DNA of 64,000 nucleotides from assembly GCA_025200525.1 (NCBI GenBank), contig CM045762.1:86618717-86682716 (forward strand). The letters are read 5' to 3'. Within the stretch, counting starts at the first letter, position 1, and each line of letters opens with the position of its first letter. Of this stretch, positions 1-10,527 are shown piece after piece. A model generated the notes under the pieces. That model worked only from the letters and a program-made list of their open reading frames with translations, ran no database searches and was not told the origin of the DNA. The stretch comes from Camellia lanceoleosa (lineage: Eukaryota > Streptophyta > Magnoliopsida > Ericales > Theaceae). A program made the position numbers and the translations under genes.

Positions 1-540
1 CTAACTTAGGGAAAATGTAATTAGGATAGTAGTCAAAACTATTTTGGAATGGTCTTTTGTAATCCAAGCATGAATGGTGTAAAAAAAATTTTATTAATCA
101 AATCTTGGTATCTTGACACTCGAGTAAGTATTTTATTCATCGCATACCTTCGTATATGTAGTATGTTAGGTCATTATAACTTGTATGCGAACCATTAAAA
201 AATGATTGTGCGTTTGATTTTTGATTTTCGAAGACATGAAGATACCCGACTTTGACCTCACCTTAGAAATAGATTCATTATTGGTACATCAAGCCGTGAT
301 CGACGACTACCAGAAAAAGGAGACGACTTATCCATCCAATAAGATGCTTTTATTGTTTAAGGGGGATAGACTAATTTCCATGATTCAACAAATCGACAAA
401 CACAATGACATCAACAACCTACCAAAGGGTCAATGAGATTAATCACTAACAAGTATGTGGACCATCACGTTAGAAAATTGGCAACATGGGCCTTTACGCT
501 AGAGCAGTGACATCATACAATGAGTAGTTCAGAATTTCTA
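1..540. other. AT-rich sequence upstream of the Tekay remnant, no gene recognised
   Basis: Nothing here is recognised with confidence. A 71-codon open frame at 221-436 (plus) has a mixed, non-repetitive composition but no motif I know and no upstream gene context. It lies just 5' of a chromovirus integrase remnant, so it may be eroded element sequence or an older insertion in it. Confidence 0.4.
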
Positions 541-760
541 AGAACCACAAAAGATTGACGCATCCTTACGTCATTAATTGGGAAGAAATTTGATTCAAAA
601 CGTTACTATTAGAACAAGACCAGTTATGGCTCTAGATAGAAGAGACAAGAACTTGAGAGGCAAGACAATCCCAATGGTAAGAATGCTCTAGCATCATCAT
701 GAAATTGAAAAATCAACTTGGGAGCATGAAAACATGATGAAAACAAGTTTTGAAGACATG
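541..760 (+). pseudogene. 3' end of Tekay/Del-type Ty3 integrase with chromodomain (degenerate)
   Basis: The end of pol from a Tekay/Del chromovirus, whose integrase carries a C-terminal chromodomain used to target chromatin. In the plus strand from about 560 the reading runs through THPYVINWEE, then RPVMALDRRDKNLRGK and IPMVRML, then EIEKSTWEHENMM, the order expected for the end of this integrase family. A TAG at 689-691 sits where the family has a conserved Trp, and there is an in-frame stop before 600, so it is dead. The frame is cut at 760 by the Athila-type insertion and resumes at 13152 with a short tail before the 3' LTR. The 5' part of the element lies outside the window or has been lost. 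Confidence 0.7.
756..760. repeat. Target site duplication ACATG, left copy
   Basis: Five bases directly before the left LTR that are repeated exactly at 13152-13156 after the right LTR. A 5-bp duplication is the normal size for Ty3-type integrase. Confidence 0.92.
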
Positions 761-1891
761 TGATGTAGGCCGAAAGGTATCACATTGAGGCCACTTAAGT
801 TACATTATTAGTCTTTCAATGTTGTTTATTTGGTGGAGATGATGTGTGTTGTGCACTTGTACAAATTTGACAGGCAACACGCAAAATCAATCAAAAAGGG
901 TACGAAAGAAGATTCTCTGTGTGAGGAGCAAAAAAAATCCCGGCCTGCCACCTCACCACACGTGCAGCCCACCACAGCTCGAGCGGCCCACATAGGCGCA
1001 TGAGCGGTCCACCTAAGGTTGCGTGCGTGAAAATTTCAGCCTCTTCTGTTGGAAATAAAAAGAAGAAAAAGAGGCTGTAAAAGGGTTCAAAAATTATTTT
1101 AAAGAAAAGAGAGGCTAGGGTTTGAAGAAAATGATTTTTCCTCAAGTTTCAAGGACAACCTCCATGGGGGCTTCTTTCTCTTCCTCCACCCCTTCCCACT
1201 CCTCTATGAGTGGCTAGTCTCCCAGTTTTAGGGTTTTGATGAAACCCTAGCCATGTAAAGGGAATTTTCTTAAGCTTTTATTGTGAAACGGTTTGAATAA
1301 ATATATGGATGTTTTAGAGTTTTATAATATTTTTTCTTTTCATATCTTTAAATGTTTTACTCTCTGTGATTGTTTAATGCTTTCCATACATTAGTTTTAT
1401 TTGTGTGCGTGTTCAAAGTATGAGACGGGTCATGCTACGAGAGATGGATTGTGTTACTACCATAGTTTAGAGCAAATGCCTCGTGCTACTTGAGATGACT
1501 CGTGCCTGTACATTGAACACAACAATCCTCTTGATCAATGTTTCAAACTTGTAATTGTGAAATATTGGGTAGTTCAAACCGAAGTGCAATTGATGGTCGA
1601 TGTTAAATTTTATTTATGTGGTTAGTGGTGAATTCTTTGCCCTAAGACTTTTTCAAAAATCAGTATCTCAAACCCTAATTTTAATTGTCAATTCAATTTT
1701 CTCAATTTCATTTAATTCTTGTTTAGTCATAATATCCCTCAATCTTTTTATCAAAATTAATTTAAGAATTTAAAAATTAAATTAGTTTAATTTTTTGTTT
1801 GTCCCTGTGGATCGATACTTGGACTTACCACTATTCTAAGGAATTTGGTATAGTTTAGTGTTTATATTTAGTGTGTGAAACCACACCATCA
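761..1891 (+). repeat. 5' LTR of the Athila-type element
   Basis: 1,131 bp, matching the 3' LTR along its whole length with scattered substitutions. It starts TGATG and ends CATCA, a short inverted terminus. It contains a GC-rich block at about 950-1030 with repeats of the type CGAGCGGCCCA. At the position where the 3' LTR has a good TATA box (TATAAAAG, 12337-12344) this copy reads TGTAAAAG (1076-1083), so the promoter driving the element's own RNA appears weakened. Confidence 0.9.
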
Positions 1892-1896
1892 AATTT

Positions 1897-1914
1897 TGGT
1901 GCCATTACCAGGGA
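1897..1914 (+). promoter_or_regulatory. Primer binding site, tRNA-Asp type, eroded
   Basis: Five bases after the LTR the sequence TGGTGCCATTACCAGGGA resembles the complement of the 3' end of plant tRNA-Asp, which Athila elements use as a primer. The four differences from that complement are all C-to-T or G-to-A, three of them at CpG positions. Confidence 0.75.
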
Positions 1915-2438
1915 CTTCTGGCGAAACTAATTAATTTAATTGTTAAATTCCTAAATTAATTTTTAGTTTAGGGTTTTATATTTTAGTGTTGCTGAGTGTG
2001 CAGAGTTGTTGCTAGTGGAGCTATCACCAAAGTGCAAGCGGAGCGCAACCGAGCTTTAAAAACAAACCGCAGCACTAAAGTGCTAAAAAGAAAATACTCG
2101 CAAGCAAAGCACCATAGTACTAAAAAGAAAGAGAGAGCTCAAGTAGAAATTGGGGACAACGTCTACACGTCAAGCACCCGCAAGATGAGTAAAGCGTTTT
2201 CATTAAATCACTGTGAGTATTTTCTTCTTTGGTATTTTTCTTTCATAACTTAGTGCCAAGAGTTGGAACTTAGTGTGTGTGTGTGTGTGAGTAGTGTATG
2301 CATGGGTGCCGTTCTTGCTGCCCTGAATTGTGGAAATTGGACCTTGAACTAGAAAGGACTCTTAGGAACCTTAGAGCCTCTTCCTGTGTTCTTAGGCTTG
2401 AATATCCATATCCATATCCATATCTTGAACCATTAGGG
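1915..2438 (+). other. Athila 5' leader, non-coding
   Basis: Leader between the primer site and gag. It contains an 85-codon open frame (1996-2253) rich in Lys and Arg with no recognised domain, and a GT microsatellite at about 2274-2289. I see no other signal. Confidence 0.5.
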
Positions 2439-3650
2439 ATGGCGAACCCAAATGTCCTGAATGGGCCCAACCGGACCCTTAAGGATTACTTCACACCCAC
2501 TGCATACACATCACCATCATGCATTCAGTTATCGGACAACACAACTGCTCATTATGAGATTAAGTCTAGCACAATCCAAATGCTCCCATCATGTCATGAA
2601 CTAGCTCATGATGACCCTTATAAACATTTGCATGAATTTCTGGAAATTTGTTCTATAGTGATGATCTAGAATTTCACCGATGAGACCCTAATGTTGCGAT
2701 TATTCCCATTTTCACTGAAGGACAAAGCCAAACACTAGCTAAACTCCTTACCTGCTAATACTATCACAACTTGGGACCGATTACAGCAGAAGTTTTGAGG
2801 AAGTACTTTCCCATTGTAAGACCAACCAACTCAGGCAAGCCATCACCAATTTTGCTCAAATTGATGGCAAGCAATTTCATGAGACATAGGAGAGACTTCG
2901 TGACCTTCTCCAACGGTGTCCCCACCACCAAGTGCCTGATTGGCAACTTGTTCAGACCTTTTACTATTGCTTAACTGAGCCTCATCACCAAGTGGTGAAT
3001 TCTTTTTGTGGTGGAACATTTATGTCCAAAAATGACGCCGAGACATGGCAATTATTTGAGAACCTAAGTGATAATTCCCTGCACCATGCCTCCGCAGCCC
3101 GACAAGTCTGACAACCAATAGTTGGAGCCCCGAAAAGAGGGGGCATTTATGAGGTAGGGCAAAACCTAGAATAAGCCCAACAAGTAGAGCCATTGTCCTA
3201 CAAAATGGACCAATTATTAGCTTCGGGACATGCCTTTGCATAGCAAGATCAGCCTCAATTCCACGAGATATGTGCTATTTGTGCGAGCCCTGCTCATGAC
3301 TTGAGTGAGTGCCCTTCAGCATCATAATTTCTGGAATTAGTCTAAGAGCATGTGAATGCGACAAGGATTCTCCAACCTAGGTAATGACCCATATTCTAAC
3401 ACCTATAATCTGGGATGGAGAAATAACCCTAATTTTTCATGGAGACCTCATTCACAAAGCACTTCTTACAACCCTCCTCCACCAAGTTAGAATTTTAATA
3501 ATTTTGCCAACCAATCTTCCTATCGACCACCACAGCCTTACCGACCACCACAACCTTACCGGCAACCACAACCCCTCTGTTCCTCAAGGCAACTCTGCTT
3601 TTGAGACTCAAGTGTTGGAAGTTCTCTAAGAACTTAAGAGGTTAGCACTA
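2439..3650 (+). pseudogene. Athila gag (capsid and nucleocapsid), degenerate
   Basis: The capsid part starts about 2439 (MANPNVLNG...) and shows the Athila-type segment around HDDPYKHLHEFLEIC (to 2655). It continues after stops and a frame change through 2771-2974. The nucleocapsid carries one intact CCHC zinc knuckle, CX2CX4HX4C, at 3271-3312 (C-AI-C-ASPA-H-DLSE-C), followed by a stretch with NTYNLGWRN typical of this lineage. The protein would package element RNA. Several stops and at least one frameshift interrupt it, so no full gag can be made. Confidence 0.75.
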
Positions 3651-4001
3651 GTAGTTCAGTCACATACTCACTCTATTGCCAAGCTAAAGGCCCAATTAGG
3701 TCAAATGGCTAACAATATGAATATGAGGGAGGAGGGAAAAGTATCGAGTCAGACTGTGGCCAACCCTAAAGGTCAATGGGGTAGAGAGGTCGAATGGGAA
3801 TGGAAAGCACCATGACCAAGTGCGAACGGTGATCACTTTGAGAAGTGGGAAGAAGTTAGAGCTTCGGTCAGTTGTGTTTGATGCAACTAGGGCTAAAAAG
3901 GGTGACCACGGTGGTCAACCCAATGAGAGCAAGAGTGAGGGAGAAACACCTAGGGGGATGACTTAGTCCCTAGTACTTCACATGAGCCTAAGGCACCATA
4001 T
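3651..4001 (+). other. Gag-protease linker, degenerate
   Basis: Polyprotein linker between the nucleocapsid and the protease; broken in all frames. No separate gene is seen. Confidence 0.55.
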
Positions 4002-4682
4002 GTGACTAATGCACCCTTTCCCCAATGCCATGATACACCGTCCCCTTTTAATAAGAAGGCGACATCCATGGTAACGATGATGAAGGTCTTTAAACAGGTG
4101 AAAATTAACCTCCCCTTGTTAGAGTCGATTAAGCAAGTACCCTTCTATGCTAAATTTTTGAAGGAGCTTTGTACGCAAAAATGTAAATCTAAGACCCACG
4201 TGTCCCAAAAGGTCGTACTCACAGAGCATGTAAGCTCCATCTTATTGAGTGACACACCCCCTAAGCTTAAAGACCCGGGTGCCCCAACCATTGCATGCAT
4301 TATAGGGGACCATTTCATTGATAGGGCCTTGTTAGATTTAGAGGCTAGTGTCAATTTGTTGCCGTACTCTGTGTACGAGAAATTTGGGCTTGGCGAGTTG
4401 AAACCTACTACCGTTACTCTCCAGTTAGCTAACTGGTCCCTCAAAGTTCCACATAGCATGATTGAGGATGTGCTAGTAAAGGTTGATAGGTTTTATTTTC
4501 CTGTTGACTTTTTGGTTTTAGATATGGAACCGGTAGCTAGCTCTAGGAAACAAATCCCGGTGATCTTAGGTCGACCTTTATTGGCTACGGCCAACGTATG
4601 CATAAATTGTCATACCGGGGTTATGGATGTTTCATTTGCAAATATGAAAGTGAAACTCAATGTTTTCCAAGCATCCCAATAA
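4002..4682 (+). pseudogene. Athila retropepsin-type aspartic protease domain, active site altered
   Basis: A 226-codon open segment in the same frame as the rest of pol. The retropepsin core is readable: the active-site strand lies around 4335-4350 and the second conserved strand reads IPVILGRPLLATA. The catalytic Asp is present, but the Gly that normally follows two positions later is Glu (GAG, 4341-4343), a change expected to damage the site. The segment ends in TAA at 4680-4682 where the polyprotein should continue; the same frame goes on at 4710. The protease would cut the Gag-Pol polyprotein. Inactive. Confidence 0.8.
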
Positions 4683-4709
4683 CCCCATGAAAGAGAGGAG
4701 TGTTTATTT

Positions 4710-6535
4710 GTGGATGTTGTGGATGGGATTGTGGAGGAGGCTTTACCCTCTATTCTTGTAGAGGATCCTCTAGAGACTTGTCTAGCTCATTTTGGGTTTG
4801 AAAATTTTGATATTGACGGGTCAGATGAGGAGGTAAACGCCTTACTTAATTCTTCTTCTACACCGAATTTTCCTCTGTGGAAAGCCCGATTTGAGTTCCT
4901 TTCTACTCTGTCTCGAAAGTTGGCCATACCATCCTTAGTCACACAACCTACACTTGAGTTGAAGCCACTCCCAGCTACACTCAAGTATGCATTTTTAGGG
5001 CCTTAGGATACTTTACCAATCATCATTGCATCTGACTTGACTGCAGAGCAGGAGAGTCAATTAATGAGTGTTCTCGTGGTACATCAGAGTGCTATAGGGT
5101 GGTCGGTGGCTGATTTACGAGGGATAGATCCATCTGTGTGCATGCATTATATACATTTAGAGGAGGACACCAAACCTTCTCGTGAAATGCAACAAAGGCT
5201 TAATCTTAATATGAAAAAGGTGGTGAAAAAGGAGGTGTTGGAATTGTTAGATGCAGGTATTATATACCCCATCTCGGATAGCAAGTGGATGAGTCCCACA
5301 CAAGTGGTGTCCAAGAAATCGGGCATCATTGTTGTTGAGAATGAGCAAGGAGAGTTAGTTCCCACACGAACCACTACTGGATGATGAGTGTGCATTGATT
5401 ATAGGAGACTAAATTCCATAACTAGAAAGGACCGTTTTCCTTTGCCATTTATTGATCAAATTCTTGAAAGGTTGGCGGGGTAGGGTTTTTATTGTTTTCT
5501 TGATGGTTACTTGGGGTATAATCAAGTCCTGATGTACCCCGCTAACTAAGAAAAGGCCACATTCACTTGCACTTTTGGTACTTTTGCTTATAGGCGCATG
5601 CCCTTTAGGGTGTGCAATGCACTGACGACTTTTCAACGGTGTATGATGGCCATTTTCTCCAACATGGTGGAAATTTTTTTAGAGGTTTTCATGGACGACT
5701 TCTCCATGTTTGGGTCATTTTTTGAGGAATCTTTTCAGAACTTAACTAAAGTCCTTATTCATTGTGTGGAAACAAACCTGATTTTGAGCTGGGAGAAGAG
5801 CCATTTTATGGTTCGCAAGGGTATAGTGTTGGAACACATTGTGTCCCCTTGAGGTATAGAAGTTGACAAAGCTAAGGTTGACCTCATTGCAGGCCTTTCT
5901 CCACCCACTTCTGTGCGTCAAGTTAGGTTTTTCTTAGGGCATGTAGGTTTTTACCATCGATTCATCAAAGACTTTAGCAAAATATCCCGTCCTTTATGTA
6001 GTTTACTTGCTAAGGATGCACCTTTTATCTTTGATGATGCATGCTTGAAAGCGTTTGAAACACTTCGAGTGGCCCTTTCTACTACCCCTATCATGCAATC
6101 TCCTGAGTGGTCCCTTCCATTCGAGATCATGTGCGATGCATCTGACTATGCCCTCGGTGTCGTCTTGGGCCAAAGGGTGAATAAAGTGCCCCATGTTATA
6201 TCCTATGCTAGTCGTACTATTTCTGATGCCCAATTAAACTGCATTACCACTGAGAAAAGGTACTAGTTGTTGTCTTTGCACTTGATAAGTTCCGGTCCTA
6301 CCTCCTAGGGTCTAAAGTCATTGTGTTCACTGATCATGCTGCTTTGCAGTACTTATTGTCCAAAAAAGAGACCAAACCTAGGTTGATTAGGTGGATTCTA
6401 CTCCTTCAGGAGTTTGATCTAGAAATCCGGGACAAGAAGAGATTTGAGAATGTAGTTGCGGATCATCTATCCCGACTCTTTATTGAACACACGAGTGATC
6501 CCTTAGCCTTGTATGACTTGTTTCCAGATGAGTAA
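4710..6535 (+). pseudogene. Athila reverse transcriptase and RNase H, broken by stops
   Basis: RT is read in one frame from 5037 to 5852: the SDSKWMSPTQVV and CIDYRRLN regions, the MPFRVCNA segment at 5598, and the catalytic box FMDD at about 5688-5699. RNase H follows (DASDYALGVVLGQR at about 6135, then [11 protein letters not shown] at 6323). Premature stops at 5382-5387 (two in a row), 5481, 5547 and 5850 replace Trp, Arg and Gln positions and are all explained by C-to-T or G-to-A changes. A one-base indel near 6260 shifts the frame for 6323-6535. The enzyme would copy element RNA into DNA. Inactive. Confidence 0.85.
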
Positions 6536-7760
6536 CTTCTTAGAGTATCACAAGTGACCCGCTCGTGGTTTGCTCACATAGTAAATTACTTAGCGGTTGG
6601 TCAAATTTTGAAAACTTGGTCTAAGTAAGACAAAGACCGGTTTTTCTCACAAGTCAAGCACTATTTCTGGGAAGACCCAGAATTGTTCAAATATTGTCCG
6701 GATCAAAGTGATTCGGCGTTGTGTGCCTGAGAGTGAAACCCATAGCATTCTCACCTTTTGTCACTCTCATGCATGTGGTGGCCATTTCAGTGGGTGGAAA
6801 ACCGCCGCCAAGGTTTTAAAATGTGGGTTCTACTGGCTTTCTATCTTCAAAGATGCCCATAACTTCTGCAGAGCTTGTGAGCATTGTTAATGCATGGGCT
6901 CTATGTTACAGTGAGATATGATGCCGATGAGCCCTATTTTGATTGTTGAGATTTTTGATGTTTGGGGCATCAACTTCATGGGTCCCTTTCCACCATCTTT
7001 TGGATTTGAATACATTTTGGTGGCTGTGGACTATGTCTCCAAGTGGGTTAAGGTAGTGGCTACCAAAACAAATGAACACAAAGTTGTGGTTAAATTCCTC
7101 CATTAGATCATTTTTTGTTGTTTTGGGTTCCCTCATGCCATAATTAGTGACGGTGGCAAACATTTTTGCAACAGATTCTTTCGAGGCATCAGTGCACAAA
7201 TACCTGATCACTCGCAAAGTTGGCACACTCCCTATCATCCCCAGACTAGTGGTCAAGTAGAGGTTTCTAATAGGGAGGTTAAACATATCCTTAAGAAAAT
7301 TGTGAGGCCTGATAGGAAAGATTGGTCCACTAGGTCGGTTAATGCACTTTGGCCATATCACACTGCATATAAGACACCCATCGGGATGTTTCCATATAGG
7401 ATTGTGTTCGGGAAACCGTGCCATCTCCCTATTGAGTTAGAACACCGGGTTTTGTGGGCCATTAAGAAGTTCAATTTTGATATGGCCAAAGCTGGTGAGC
7501 ATTGAAAACTCCAACTTAATGAGTTAGAGGAGCTCCGCAATGATGCATATGAGAGCTCCAAAATTTACAAGGCTAGGACTAAGGCATTTCGTGATAAACA
7601 CATTTCTCGTAAGTCCTGCGAGCCTTACCAAAAAGTGTGACTGTTCAATGCCAAATTGTGTTTGTTTCCAGGTAAACTCCGGTCTCGGTGAGATAGCCTA
7701 TATGAGGTTATCAAAGTCTTTCTGCATGGGGTGGTTGAGATTAAAAATCCATAGGATGGT
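6536..7760 (+). pseudogene. Athila integrase, degenerate, one catalytic Asp replaced
   Basis: The HHCC zinc-binding region is at 6708-6890 (H..H then C..C, ending FCRACEHC). The core starts near 6918. The first catalytic Asp of the D,D,E triad is Asn here (AAC at 6972-6974, in VWGINFMGP); the second Asp is in IISDGG (about 7150) and the Glu in GQVEVSN (about 7255). The C-terminal region includes [14 protein letters not shown]. Stops at 6888, 7104 and 7503 break the frame. Integrase would insert element DNA into the genome. Inactive. Confidence 0.82.
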
Positions 7761-9076
7761 ATGACCTTCAAAGTCAATGGCCAAAGATTGAAACATTATG
7801 TGGATGGTATTGAGGAAGGGGAGATGATTGAGGCTGTCCACTTGACGAACCCAATAGATCTTTCATAGTAATTGTTTTGAGTCTATGAGACTTTAAATCC
7901 CCTAAAGGTGTAAATCCTTTGGTGTTTGTTGTGCCCGAATGGCATCTGACGGTCCAGTATAGCCACCTAACTGTGTTTGTAGTGAGTTCCTAGGAGACCA
8001 ACTAAGATGGTGGAAACTAGAGTTCGAATGGCAAAGCCTAGAATACAAAGGTTTGGAATTTCCGAAACTAAAGTTTAGTTTAAATACCCAGGGGTGTGGA
8101 GATTGCTTCAAACCATTTCGGCTTGAACTTTGTATGGCTGCCCCATAGGTCGAGTTAACTTTAGGCGTTTCAATTCTAGATACCAAATCAACCTAGTCTG
8201 TCACCCTGTTAGAGAATAGGGAAAGTTGCAAACATAGTTAGGGAGAAAAGTAGTACCCGTGGTTTTCGCGTGAAGATTATACCTTTGTCGAGTATTTTGA
8301 TGTTTTCGAAGTGCTATTTTTATTTCAGATGTGCATTGAAGGTAGAAATGGTTAATTTTATTTTTTTTAGGGTTGTAATTTTGTTTGTATTTAAAAATAA
8401 CAAATAAACAAAAATAAACAAAAATTGGGTTATAATTGGGTTTCTAATTTATAAAAAAAAAAAAAGTTGTAATTGTGTTTAAAGAAAAAAAAAGGACAAG
8501 AGCAGCAAACCGCATGTGCGGCCCATACGGGCGCACGAGCAGAGGTCCCAAAATTGGGATCACGAGTAGAGGCCCAGAACGCACAAGCGGCCCAGGCCCA
8601 AGAGCACACTGCGCGAGTGCCGCTGGGGCGGTCCAAAATTTAGCGCTCGTGCGGCCCACATTGGTGCACGAGTGAAGGCCTAGGCCGCACGAGCGGCCCA
8701 TGCCCAAATGTCTATTCCTTGAACGCCGCTGGAGTGGCCCAATTTTGCCGCACAAGCGGTTCATAATTCACTGTACGTGCAGCACAAATGGGCGCACGAG
8801 CGGCCCATCCCAAAAAATAAATAAATAAAAATAAAAATAATAAAATAAAATAATAAAAAAATAAAAAATAAAAAAAATCCTGTAGATTTTATTTTTATGT
8901 ACTTATTTTATATTTCTTCAAAATAAATAAATAAATAATCGTGCAGTCTATTTGTTTACTTATTTATTTATACTAATTTTATTTCTCTTTCAAAAAAAAA
9001 ACCTTCTAAGCCAAACCCTAGATCCTCTTTTGACCATCACCCAACTACACTCTCTCTTTACCTCTCATCATCTTCG

Positions 9077-9128
<52 letters not shown>

Positions 9129-9317
9129 CACAAATCCACAAATCACTTAAAACCTCATTGTCATCACACCACCGGATTACTTTTATTTCAATTTTTTATT
9201 TATTTAGAGAAAGTAAAAATAAAATAAATAACTAACTTAAAGAAAAAACGGCAAACCAAAGTATGAAATAATGGTTCCCCATTTTTGGTTGTGTTGGTTG
9301 TATTATTTTGTGCAGAT
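7761..9317 (+). other. Spacer between pol and ORF3 with GC-rich repeats and a CT microsatellite
   Basis: No coding signal. The stretch 8505-8815 is much more GC-rich than its surroundings and is made of degenerate repeats of the type GCACGAGCGGCCCA. The same kind of repeat occurs in this element's LTRs (about 950-1030 and 12190-12270). It is followed by an A-rich low-complexity block (8815-8940) and a perfect (CT)n run at 9081-9122. Open frames read in the GC-rich block are repeat artefacts. Confidence 0.6.
8505..8815. repeat. GC-rich degenerate repeat block (GCACGAGCGGCCCA type)
   Basis: About ten diverged copies of a 12-15 bp unit in both perfect and decayed forms (CGCATGTGCGGCCCA, CACAAGCGGCCCA, CGCTCGTGCGGCCCA), separated by 10-25 bp. 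Many copies keep CpG sites, unusual in this CpG-poor window. The function is unknown; it could be a bound or structured RNA or DNA motif. Confidence 0.65.
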
Positions 9318-10527
9318 ATGTCTACATCGTCTCGCCGCGCACTCAAATGGCCTCGCAATGCTAACATCGCCGCTAAGGATATACCAACCGACACTTCGGC
9401 CAAGAAACCAATTGCTTGTGATACACCCTTTGATGTGGACTTCTTCCAACGCCATCAACCCACTACGTGGAGTGTCCGACAACTTGAAGATCGGGGCCTC
9501 CTGGGCATCTGCACCATCACTGAACCGGCGTATCCTCGCATTGTGCGAGTCTTTTATCAAAACATGTACATCAGTGATAAGGCCCTTGGAGCTTTGTTGT
9601 CTATTGTTGATGGGGTGGAGTTAGTGGTCACACTAGCTTCCATTGCCTAGGTTCTCCACTGTTCCATGGATAGTATCAATGAAGATCAGTTCTCGGTGTT
9701 CACTTGGGAACTCACAGTCCCGACATTAGTGACCGAATTTTATGAGGAGTGACAAGATGATGACAACCGAAGTAGCATCCGGCGGGCTAATTTACCACGC
9801 CGCCTCCTCTTTCTTGATGTGGTTCTAAAAAAGAATGTCATCCCTCTAGGCCACAAGGAAGAGCGGCGATGGGACTTCTTCCGTGCCTTGCACCGATTTG
9901 ACTTCGAGTTTTGGGTCGACATCCCTATTTTGATCTTCAACCAAATGGCCCATATCCTTAATGAAGTCAAGTTGCGCAACACCCGAGGCGATTCTACATG
10001 GGCCCTCACTTTTGCTAACCTCATCACTACACTCATAATAGGCCAAGGGCCATACCCACTTGAACCCAATAAGGTTCAACTTCCAGTTTCCACTGCCAAC
10101 GCTTTATGGTAAAACCCAATGGCGCCAAACCACTGCTCACTTGCCGCCTCCACTACTCTTCCCTAATGCCTCGGCCAATCCTAATGATGTTCCGGTAAAG
10201 CCCGCCGTCGCGCCAGTGCCACCGCCATTTTGTATGACACGGGCGCAGTATCAACCTCTTTTGGATAATCAAGCTGCTATTCAGCAATCTGTGGTTGATC
10301 TCCAGGCAGACTGTCAGGTATATCAAGATTACTCGCAGAAGGCATTTGATGGGTATCAACAGTCAATTGTATCTCTACAAACTGACTTCTATGCATATCG
10401 AGACTCAAGCTAGCAGCGGTTTGATTAGCTTGGCGCTAGGGTTCATTATGAGGCATTCGAGACTCAGAGGCTGATGCATGCCCTATTTGAGCAGCATTTT
10501 CCCCTACCGCCAGATCCAAATCAATGA
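9318..10527 (+). pseudogene. Athila ORF3 (env-position ORF, plant transposon protein-like)
   Basis: An extra ORF of about 400 codons between pol and the 3' LTR. It starts MSTSSRRALKWPRN at 9318 and reads in one frame to about 10112, with stops at 9648 and 9750. It then continues in another frame from 10113 through a Pro-rich part and a Gln/Asp/Tyr-rich helical tail (about 10245-10410), ending at a TGA at 10525. The part around FDVDFFQRHQPTTWS and RVFYQNMYISDK recalls the family annotated as putative plant transposon protein (Transposase_32-like), often found in such elements; its role is unknown. I see no signal peptide or clear transmembrane anchor, so calling it an envelope protein is not supported. 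Confidence 0.55.

Noticed and set aside
8430..8764. Overlapping open frames in the GC-rich block on both strands
   Set aside because: The block is tandem-repeat DNA; open frames exist on both strands because stop codons are rare in it.
9318..10527. A viral-type envelope gene in the Athila-type element
   Set aside because: The position fits, but no signal peptide or transmembrane anchor is visible and the first half resembles plant transposon proteins instead.
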